A DNA stretch of 5,673 bases from Chitinophagaceae bacterium. GTDB taxonomy: Bacteria > Bacteroidota > Bacteroidia > Chitinophagales > Chitinophagaceae. The stretch lies in NCBI GenBank assembly GCA_020846105.1, contig JADLEN010000140.1, positions 1 to 5,673 on the forward strand, written 5' to 3'. Numbering within the stretch: position 1 is the stretch's first letter; every line of letters starts with the position of its first letter. The notes below the pieces were generated by a model that was not told the origin of the DNA, ran no database searches, and saw only the letters and a list, made by a program, of their open reading frames with translations. Positions 1 through 5,673 of the stretch are shown piece after piece. Both the position numbers and the translations under genes were made by a program.

Positions 1-158
1 TTGAAGAATAGGCACTTTTTTTCTATTTTGTAAAAACGCGAAAACTTAATGGATCGTCTGATATTTTTAAAGTAGATGTCAACCTCTTTTAATAGCTAAT
101 AAAATCCTTCAAGTTTTTGTTTAATTTTACCCTTTCTTTATCACAATAAAAAAAGCAA

Positions 159-1055
159 GTGGCAAACCTAAAAAGTCCAGTAACTAATTCCGAAAGCATT
201 AAAAAAGTAAGAAGTTTTGATGCGCAGCAACTCCAAAAAGATTACAATGATTTTGGAATAGATGTCCAAAATTATTTTGACGGTGTAAAGACTGTTGATC
301 TTTATGAATGTATTGAGTCTGGCTTGCAATTTTTTAGCCCCAACAATATTGTTGGAGACGGTAAATTTTATGAATCTATCCAACATTTTGATTGGTATTA
401 TAAAGATGATAAGTGGGAGTTCGATAAAGGGCTTTCATTGATTAATGGTGGTGAAAAGGTTTTGGAGATAGGCTCTGGTAGAGGGCAGTTCTTGAAATTA
501 TTGAAACAAAAGACGGAGCATGCTGAAGGGCTTGAGCTTAACGAATCGGCAATTGAAAAAATAAGAGCCAATGGGTATAAAGTTCACCTGATGAAGATTG
601 ATGAATTTGAGCAGCAGCTTCACCAAGATTCTTTATTTGATGTGGTTTGTTCTTTCCAGGTTTATGAGCATATAGATAATATTGGAGAGGTGATTCAATC
701 CTCATTAAATGCACTCAAACAAGGCGGAAGACTTATAATCTCAGTACCAAACAGCGATTGTATTTTTAACGACCCGATTCTGAACCCTTTCAATATGCCA
801 CCTCATCATCAAGGTTTGTGGTATCCTAGCACCTTCGAAAAATTACAATCAATCTTCAATATAGAACTTACAGGTGTGTATTTCGAACCATCTTCATTTA
901 TCAATAAATTTAGGGCAGCCGCTGTAGATTGTGACATAAAAAAGAGAGAAGGTACCACATCAAGTTTTCAATATTATAATTCATTGATGCGCATTTTTAA
1001 AGAGCCACGCCTTCAACGAGGCCGAACGATGATTGCTCAGTTTATCAAAAAATAG
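159..1055 (+). CDS. Class I SAM-dependent methyltransferase (Methyltransf_23-like), glycan cluster
   Basis: Predicted cytoplasmic methyltransferase of 298 residues using S-adenosylmethionine. The Rossmann-type core shows motif I VLEIGSGRGQF (101-111), an acidic residue closing the second strand (E126 in GLEL, expected to bind the SAM ribose), the strand FDVVCSFQVYEHI (160-172), and LKQGGRLIISVPN (186-198). A later segment with PPHH (214-217) and W221 matches the post-core region of Methyltransf_23-type proteins. The N-terminal 90 residues contain YYKDDKWEF (80-88), which I recall from methyltransferases in polysaccharide clusters. No membrane segment or signal peptide is visible. The start is GTG: an in-frame TAA lies just upstream at 147-149 and there is no early ATG. 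No clear Shine-Dalgarno sequence is present, only an A-rich leader. It is the first gene of a three-gene unit. The fold is clear, but the acceptor (sugar, lipid-linked glycan or other small molecule) is unknown. Confidence 0.88.
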   Translation: MANLKSPVTNSESIKKVRSFDAQQLQKDYNDFGIDVQNYFDGVKTVDLYECIESGLQFFSPNNIVGDGKFYESIQHFDWYYKDDKWEFDKGLSLINGGEKVLEIGSGRGQFLKLLKQKTEHAEGLELNESAIEKIRANGYKVHLMKIDEFEQQLHQDSLFDVVCSFQVYEHIDNIGEVIQSSLNALKQGGRLIISVPNSDCIFNDPILNPFNMPPHHQGLWYPSTFEKLQSIFNIELTGVYFEPSSFINKFRAAAVDCDIKKREGTTSSFQYYNSLMRIFKEPRLQRGRTMIAQFIKK

Positions 1056-1067
1056 CACGATAATTAT

Positions 1068-1772
1068 ATGAGCTTTACCCCCCGATTTCCGTGGTTTCCG
1101 AATGTAGAAATATTTATAACTCGTAATCATTTGTTGCAACATATCAAATCAAGCATGGCTTTTTTTAAAGGCAAATTGTTAGATGTGGGATGTGGCATAA
1201 TGCCTTATCGAGATATCATAAAGGCCCAAGCTAAGGTAACAGAATACATTGGGATGGACTTGCAAAATTCAGAGGTATACGGACACGCTAAACCAGATCT
1301 TTTTTGGGATGGCTTTAATATTCCGATGGAAAATGAAACAGTAGATAGTATAATGCTTACAGAAGTTTTGGAGCATTGCCCTGAGCCTCAGAAAGTATTG
1401 AGGGACATTAATAGGGTTTTAAAAACCGATGGCACGGTTGTTTTCTCTGTTCCGTTTCTATGGTATTTGCATGAGTCTCCTTGGGATTTTTATCGTTATA
1501 CACCCTTTGCTATTAAGAAAATGTTTGAGGATAATGGTTTTATTTTTGAGAAATTGGAAACCTATGGCAGCAATGATTTAGCCTTCTTACATAGCTATCT
1601 TATTTGGCTAAAAAAAAGCGCATTGCCAAAATTTATGCGATTCGCAATTTACCTCTGCACCTTGCCAATTATCCTATTATTTCTTGCTTTTGCTAAGTCC
1701 AAAAACAGGAGCAAATTTAGTGATGGTCAAATTTTTATTGGTATAGTGGGCGTTGCAAAAAAAGTAAAATGA
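1068..1772 (+). CDS. Class I SAM-dependent methyltransferase (Methyltransf_11-like) with C-terminal hydrophobic segment
   Basis: Second predicted SAM-dependent methyltransferase, 234 residues, only distantly similar to the one before it. Motif I is LLDVGCGIMPY (37-47), with D64 (GMDL) as the expected ribose-binding acid. These are followed by IPMENETVDSIMLTEVLEH (85-103), the strand GTVVFSVPF (122-130) and a DFYRYTPFAIKKMFEDNGF block (140-158), which I associate with methyltransferases of surface-glycan clusters. Residues about 189-209 form a strongly hydrophobic stretch followed by a basic run (KSKNRSK), so the protein may be held at the inner face of the cytoplasmic membrane. The ATG lies 12 bp after the previous stop, and the stop overlaps the next ATG as ATGA, which supports translational coupling. 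A run of eight A residues (1610-1617) lies just before the hydrophobic segment. The substrate is not identifiable; methylation of a lipid-linked sugar would fit a membrane location but is inference. Confidence 0.87.
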   Translation: MSFTPRFPWFPNVEIFITRNHLLQHIKSSMAFFKGKLLDVGCGIMPYRDIIKAQAKVTEYIGMDLQNSEVYGHAKPDLFWDGFNIPMENETVDSIMLTEVLEHCPEPQKVLRDINRVLKTDGTVVFSVPFLWYLHESPWDFYRYTPFAIKKMFEDNGFIFEKLETYGSNDLAFLHSYLIWLKKSALPKFMRFAIYLCTLPIILLFLAFAKSKNRSKFSDGQIFIGIVGVAKKVK

Positions 1773-2968
1773 CAAAATATCAATTATTCACTTACAAACG
1801 ATATGCCGAGCAGGTATTAATGACCCCCTGTGTATTATTGGGTAGGTTTTTGGCATTATTTAGTTCGCGAAACGATTTTGATATTTATTTCTTTATACCA
1901 ATTTATGGTTTGGGAGGTGCAGAGTATGTTAATGCCAAGATATTGGACGCATTACCTGATCAGAAAATATTATTGATTTTTACCAAAAAATCGACAGACG
2001 AAACCACGATTAAATTTTTTCAGCATCCCAATGTTCAAATTACTGATTGTAGCAAATGGACGGATAATAAATGGATTTACTGGGCAAATTTTATGATGCG
2101 CGGCTATTTTGCCACAAAAATAAAAGGGAATAAATGCGCTACCCAAGTCTTTATAGGTCAATGCAATTTTGCTTATAAACTAACGCCTCATTTACCCAAA
2201 TCTGTTGCGGTTTTAGAGTTGATACATTTGTTCGATGAGCGGTTTTGTAATGTTTGGATGCCATTTGTTTCATTTTTACACAAAAGGATCTGTGTTGCCC
2301 AAGCAGAGATTGATAAGATAAATGAATATGCAGACAATGTAGGGATACCCGCTCAGTACAAAAAATTGTTTTCAGAATTGAGGTTGTTTGTCGAAATTCC
2401 TGAAGATATTAAGCCCACATATCAAGACAATAAAAGACTGAAAGTATATTATGCTGGTCGTGGTACTGCGCAAAAAAGACTATGGCTTCATTTCGAAATC
2501 GCTAAAAAAGTTAAAGAATTATCATTGCCAATTGACTTTTATTATGTTGGCAATTTTCAAGACGAGTTGCCTATTGATATTGAAGAGTATGCAAGCTTTA
2601 CCCCTTCCTTGGCAATGGGTAGGCAGATGTATGAGTTTATTAAAGACAAAAATATTCTATTACTCACATCCTATTCCGAAGGCTTTCCTATTGCTCTTTT
2701 AGAGGCTATGCACTTTGGAATTATTCCAATTGTAACACCTGTTGGTGGTATGCCGACTGCTATTAAGCATATGGAAAATGGGGTGCTGTTGAATAATTTG
2801 AATGAAGAGATGGTGGTGCAATCGGCTATAGAAGCATTGCAAATATTAGCCACCGAAAAAGTATTACGTAATAAACTTTCCGAGAATGTACGTGCAACGT
2901 TTATCGAGCAGTTTTCTAGAATGCGTTTCGATTTATTTATCCGTCAATTTTTTTCTCTCCCCAATTAA
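1769..2968 (+). CDS. Glycosyltransferase, GT-B fold, family 4-type (Glycos_transf_1)
   Basis: Predicted retaining glycosyltransferase of 399 residues that moves a sugar from a nucleotide-sugar donor to a growing glycan at the cytoplasmic face of the membrane. The N-terminal acceptor domain opens with FFIPIYGLGGAE (41-52), carrying the glycine-rich loop usual in this family. The C-terminal donor domain begins at LKVYYAGRGTAQKR (224-237), where R231 and K236 are candidates for the conserved phosphate-binding basic residues. The signature E-x7-E motif is present as E304 and E312 in SEGFPIALLE, followed by IIPIVTPVGGMPTAI (318-332) and the ENGVLL block (336-341). Length and domain order are normal and no break is visible. 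The first 30 residues form a hydrophobic or amphipathic stretch that may aid membrane contact. It overlaps the preceding methyltransferase gene by 4 bp. Its TAA stop shares bases with the stop of the opposing glycosyltransferase gene. Sugar donor and linkage are unknown. Confidence 0.9.
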   Translation: MTKYQLFTYKRYAEQVLMTPCVLLGRFLALFSSRNDFDIYFFIPIYGLGGAEYVNAKILDALPDQKILLIFTKKSTDETTIKFFQHPNVQITDCSKWTDNKWIYWANFMMRGYFATKIKGNKCATQVFIGQCNFAYKLTPHLPKSVAVLELIHLFDERFCNVWMPFVSFLHKRICVAQAEIDKINEYADNVGIPAQYKKLFSELRLFVEIPEDIKPTYQDNKRLKVYYAGRGTAQKRLWLHFEIAKKVKELSLPIDFYYVGNFQDELPIDIEEYASFTPSLAMGRQMYEFIKDKNILLLTSYSEGFPIALLEAMHFGIIPIVTPVGGMPTAIKHMENGVLLNNLNEEMVVQSAIEALQILATEKVLRNKLSENVRATFIEQFSRMRFDLFIRQFFSLPN

Positions 2969-3879
2969 AACGACATCCTCCCCTCTACACTTTTAATGTA
3001 GGCGAGCGTTGTCGCTGATATTGTTTTTCGCTGCTCCAACTTGGGTATAGCGATAATTTTTTGCCAACCTTCGATAAAGAGTTTTAGGTTGCATTTCGTT
3101 GTCATTAAAAAATGAATAGACCACATTAATGTTGTGGTGTAAAAATATTTTTTGGGCAAATACCGATAAGCAACCTTGCTTTTATTTACCCATAGCATCT
3201 GCATCTTTATGGCTAGCGCGGTGCGGCCTTTTGGAGACTCGTTATGTATGATTGCTACAGAGTTGTCATAAGCTATTCGGTAGCCAAGATCTAGTATGCG
3301 ATAGCTAAGGTCATACTCTTCCATACCATAAAAAAAATCTGTTGGATATACCCCAGCATGGTCGTAAACTTTCTTTAGTATTGCGTGGCCGCAACCAATA
3401 TAATAGGAGCTTAGGAATTGTGCTTTATCTCGGTATTTTTCTATTTTTTTGTGTGGAAATGCATTGGTTTGCAACGCACCTGTACTACCATAAAATACTT
3501 TGAAACAAAATACGCCAATATTATTTTCTTGTGCATATTGGCTTGCAAATAAGCCTTCTATTTTTAGTAGCGCATCAGTTTCTTTGAAGTATGCATCATC
3601 GTCTATCGTGATAATTATTGGAGCTTGTGCCAATGCAATACCCATGTTGCGCCCCCGCGCTACGCCTAGGTTTTCGTTGCTTTTGATGTATTGGTAGGGT
3701 AGGGCTTGTGTTGCGATATAATTTTTAACTTGTTGGTAGCTTGTACTAGAATCATTGTCGATGATAATGACACTTTCTAATAATTCAGTTGCTGCTTTTT
3801 GCTCGCTAATATTTTTCAATAGTATCAATACATCTTCGGGTCGGTTGTAGGTAATAATGACAATAGATATCGCTTTCAC
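2965..3879 (-). CDS. Glycosyltransferase family 2 (GT-A fold)
   Basis: Predicted inverting glycosyltransferase of 304 residues, related to rhamnosyl- and galactofuranosyl-type family-2 enzymes of surface-polysaccharide synthesis. The fold begins immediately with AISIVIITYNRPE (3-15). It continues with DNDS (41-44), NLGVARGRN (70-78), and the metal and nucleotide-sugar binding acidic cluster DDD (93-95) in IIITIDDDAYF. The acceptor-side block GMEEYDLSYRILDLGYRIAY (185-204) contains E187, E188 and D190 as candidates for the catalytic base. H212 in IIHNES fits the usual late-domain histidine. Residues about 245-261 are fairly hydrophobic and may contact the membrane. The start is GTG: the first strand begins two residues later and the next in-frame ATG is at residue 79, inside the domain. 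No Shine-Dalgarno sequence is visible. It lies downstream of ftsZ on the same strand but behind a strong hairpin. Its specific donor cannot be deduced. Confidence 0.9.
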   Translation of the reverse strand: MKAISIVIITYNRPEDVLILLKNISEQKAATELLESVIIIDNDSSTSYQQVKNYIATQALPYQYIKSNENLGVARGRNMGIALAQAPIIITIDDDAYFKETDALLKIEGLFASQYAQENNIGVFCFKVFYGSTGALQTNAFPHKKIEKYRDKAQFLSSYYIGCGHAILKKVYDHAGVYPTDFFYGMEEYDLSYRILDLGYRIAYDNSVAIIHNESPKGRTALAIKMQMLWVNKSKVAYRYLPKKYFYTTTLMWSIHFLMTTKCNLKLFIEGWQKIIAIPKLEQRKTISATTLAYIKSVEGRMSF

Positions 3880-3914
3880 TTTGATATTTTGAGGTTTTTC
3901 TGTTGGGCAATTTA

Positions 3915-3953
3915 CACAAAAAAACGCCCGAAATTTTCGAGCGTTTTTTTGTG
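3915..3953 (-). terminator. Rho-independent terminator after ftsZ (near-perfect 39-nt inverted repeat)
   Basis: A 39-nt inverted repeat centred on position 3934 begins 16 nt past the ftsZ stop. The paired parts are CAC/GTG at the outer ends, seven A against seven T, ACGC/GCGT, one mismatched pair (3928 with 3940), then CGAA/TTCG around a tiny loop. Read on the minus strand, the GC-containing stem is followed by seven T, the classic intrinsic terminator layout. Because the A and T tracts flank the stem symmetrically, it would also have terminator form on the plus strand, although no plus-strand gene ends here. Confidence 0.85.
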
Positions 3954-3969
3954 AATGGGAATTCTGTAA

Positions 3970-5565
3970 TTAGTCAGGCTTGTTGCCGTCCAAAAAAGTA
4001 TTTATTGTGCCAATTGTTGCTTGACTTTTGTCTTCGGCATCATGCTTCATGCCAACCGTGTAACCGCTGTAGAATTTTTCCGAAGAACTAGCAGTATTTT
4101 CTAGGTTCTTATCATTCCTAAGATACGCTGGCACATTTTCAATGTCCGTTGCATCTAAAGGTTCGTTGGTTTTTACATTAAAGCTAAGGTTGCGCAATCT
4201 TTCGGCTCGTTCTTCTAATTGCCTTTTTTGTTCTTCAAAACGCTCGCGCTCTTCTTGCTCTTGTGGCGATATGATGCGCTCCATTATTGTTGCTTCCATA
4301 GGCCTTTGCGTTACGCTAAATGATGCACTTTCGGTAGGTGCTTGTGTGCTAGCAATAGGCGGGTTTGTTTCTTCTTTTTTATCATTTAAGATAGCATGGT
4401 TGCGTTCCCAAACGTTTGTCACAATTTTATTCACGACATCTTCCTGTGTGTTTGCATTTTCCTTTATTACAGGCGCAAAAGGGTCAGTAGTTATTGGTGC
4501 TTCTGTTGTTACATTGTTTGTAAGCTTGCCACTAGCATCAAGATTGATTACTATTTTATGGTCTTCTACTTTTTGTGCTTGCTTTTTTGCATTTGCTGTT
4601 TTGTAATCGAAGCCCGTAGCAATAACGGTTACAGATATTTTGTCTTCTAGTGTAGCGTCATTGCCCATACCTAGTATTACATCACAATCTTCACCTGCTT
4701 TCTCTTGCACATAAGCTTGTATTGTTTCGGCCTCATCCATTGTATGTTCATGTTCGCCTTCAGCTGAATTGATGTTGAGTAAAATCCATTTAGCGCCACT
4801 GATATCACTATCGTCAAGCAACGGTGAATTTAAAGCATCTTCTACTGCCACATGTGCACGGTTTTCACCACTAGCAGCCGCGCTACCCAATATTGCTCTT
4901 CCGCCATTTTTCATTACAGTACATACATCGGCAAAGTCTACGTTTATTTGACCGGTAGTGGTGATAACATCCGTAATACATTTTGCAGCTGTAGCCAATA
5001 TATCATCAGCCTTTGCAAACGCTTGACGGAAGGGCATGTTGCCACACTGCTGGCGCAATTTATCGTTAGAGATAATGAGGATGGTATCTACGTGTTCTTT
5101 CAATTTGTTGATACCTTCATCGGCTTGTGCTTTACGCTTTTTGCCTTCGTAAGAAAACGGTGTTGATACTATACCAACTGTAAGAATATCAAGGTCTTTA
5201 CAGATTTTGGCAACTACAGGCGCACCGCCTGTACCTGTTCCACCACCCATACCGGCGGTGATAAAAGCCATACGGGTATTAACTTTCAAAATTTTGGTGA
5301 TGTCGTCAAGACTTTCTTCACTTGCTTGCTTGCCTATTTCAGGGTTGGCACCCGCACCCAAGCCTTGTGTAAGGTGTGGGCCTAGTTGTATTTTGTTAGG
5401 TATTGGGCTCAGTTCTAGTGCCTGAGAGTCGGTATTGCAAATCAAGAAATCTACGCCCTCTACACCGAGGTTGTACATGTGATTTACGGCATTGCTACCA
5501 CCACCACCAACACCAATAACCTTGATGATGGAAGATTGATTTTTTGGGATTTCGAAGTGTATCAT
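3970..5565 (-). CDS. ftsZ: Cell division protein FtsZ
   Basis: Tubulin-like GTPase that polymerises into the cytoplasmic Z-ring at the division site. The 531 residues start MIHFEIPKNQ and run straight into the nucleotide-binding domain, with GVGGGGSNAVNHM (18-30) and the tubulin signature GGGTGTG (107-113). The T7 synergy loop NVDFADV (208-214) keeps N208, D210 and D213, which complete the active site of the adjoining subunit, so GTPase activity should be intact. The core ends near residue 319. A low-complexity linker (about 321-474) follows, including a highly charged probable helix (about 434-460). The conserved peptide that contacts FtsA is recognisable as IENVPAYLRN (475-484), but 47 more residues follow, ending INTFLDGNKPD. 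The protein is well above the roughly 380 residues of E. coli FtsZ, as is usual for Bacteroidota. The single ATG start has an A-rich leader without a well-placed Shine-Dalgarno sequence. The upstream neighbour is probably ftsA, 76 bp away. Confidence 0.98.
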   Translation of the reverse strand: MIHFEIPKNQSSIIKVIGVGGGGSNAVNHMYNLGVEGVDFLICNTDSQALELSPIPNKIQLGPHLTQGLGAGANPEIGKQASEESLDDITKILKVNTRMAFITAGMGGGTGTGGAPVVAKICKDLDILTVGIVSTPFSYEGKKRKAQADEGINKLKEHVDTILIISNDKLRQQCGNMPFRQAFAKADDILATAAKCITDVITTTGQINVDFADVCTVMKNGGRAILGSAAASGENRAHVAVEDALNSPLLDDSDISGAKWILLNINSAEGEHEHTMDEAETIQAYVQEKAGEDCDVILGMGNDATLEDKISVTVIATGFDYKTANAKKQAQKVEDHKIVINLDASGKLTNNVTTEAPITTDPFAPVIKENANTQEDVVNKIVTNVWERNHAILNDKKEETNPPIASTQAPTESASFSVTQRPMEATIMERIISPQEQEERERFEEQKRQLEERAERLRNLSFNVKTNEPLDATDIENVPAYLRNDKNLENTASSSEKFYSGYTVGMKHDAEDKSQATIGTINTFLDGNKPD

Positions 5566-5641
5566 ACTCTTTAAAATTTAAGGGGGGTTAGTTAAATGTT
5601 TATTTTAGTTGTGAATTAGCTTGTAAATAGTTGCTGTTTAA

Positions 5642-5673
5642 TTAATCAAATTTTCGGTCTTCATCATCTTCAA
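5642..5673 (-). CDS. ftsA: Probable C-terminal end of FtsA (partial, cut by window edge)
   Basis: Only the last nine complete codons and a TAA stop lie in the window; they read EDDEDRKFD in one minus-strand frame. The acidic end fits my recollection of Bacteroidota FtsA tails, and ftsA is the standard gene directly upstream of ftsZ. FtsA is the actin-like protein that anchors FtsZ filaments to the membrane. A second frame is also open to a TAA at 5638-5640 (LKMMKTENLIN), so the frame is not certain. The identification rests mainly on position. Confidence 0.5.
   Translation of the reverse strand, partial: EDDEDRKFD

Noticed and set aside
1..33. A possible end of an upstream plus-strand gene (frame 1 reads about ten residues to a TAA at 31-33)
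   Set aside because: Ten residues without a motif cannot be told from chance in AT-rich DNA. The gene, if any, lies outside the window.
1..158. Promoter for the plus-strand glycan unit
   Set aside because: TTG at 1-3 with TATTTTG at 24-30 and a TAATTTTA at 122-129 only partly match the Bacteroidota TTTG/TAnnTTTG pattern. In DNA this AT-rich they are not convincing. I see no hairpin terminator or other structure in this spacer.
2451..2702. An 83-codon plus-strand frame inside the family-4 glycosyltransferase gene
   Set aside because: It overlaps the conserved donor-binding domain in another frame and shows no recognisable domain, so it is a chance open frame.
4142..4606. A 154-codon plus-strand open frame opposite the FtsZ linker
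   Set aside because: It lies wholly antisense to a certain ftsZ gene, its translation is Ser/Phe/Val/Leu-rich with no motif, and it has no leader or neighbours that support expression. It is a shadow of ftsZ codon usage. The same holds for the other plus-strand frames between 4396 and 5425.
5566..5641. A separate ftsZ promoter or Shine-Dalgarno site in the ftsA-ftsZ gap
   Set aside because: AAAGAG on the minus strand lies only about 1 nt from the ATG, too close for a normal Shine-Dalgarno sequence. TAAATTTT next to the start is a 7-of-8 match to the -7 element but too near the start codon to be used for ftsZ.

Overview
The window looks like chromosomal DNA from a Bacteroidota bacterium, probably of the Chitinophagales/Sphingobacteriia type. 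The main evidence is the minus-strand FtsZ: its N-terminus, its long charged linker, and a conserved C-terminal peptide followed by an extra tail all fit that phylum. Low GC, near-absent Shine-Dalgarno sequences and tight gene packing agree. The lineage is inferred from remembered protein features, not from a database search.

Left half, plus strand (about 159-2968): a compact three-gene unit made of two different class I SAM-dependent methyltransferases and a GT-B fold family-4-type glycosyltransferase. The gaps are 12 bp and then a 4-bp ATGA overlap, so the three are very likely cotranscribed. The content is typical of a surface-glycan locus (O-antigen, capsule or exopolysaccharide): the glycosyltransferase adds a sugar and the methyltransferases could methylate a sugar or a precursor. 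The substrates cannot be read from the sequence.

Right half, minus strand (5673 down to 2965): the last codons of a probable ftsA, then ftsZ, then a strong near-palindromic hairpin with a T-tract that should end the ftsA-ftsZ transcript, then a GT-A fold family-2 glycosyltransferase. The family-2 gene converges on the plus-strand unit, and the two stop codons share one TTAA palindrome with no room for a terminator between them.

Overall, this is the boundary between a conserved cell-division cluster and an accessory glycan cluster. I see no RNA genes, mobile elements, CRISPR arrays or large repeats. I found no convincing undescribed system. The points worth a second look are the shared-stop convergence, the symmetric hairpin and how the gene behind it is expressed, and the FtsZ tail beyond its usual C-terminal peptide.
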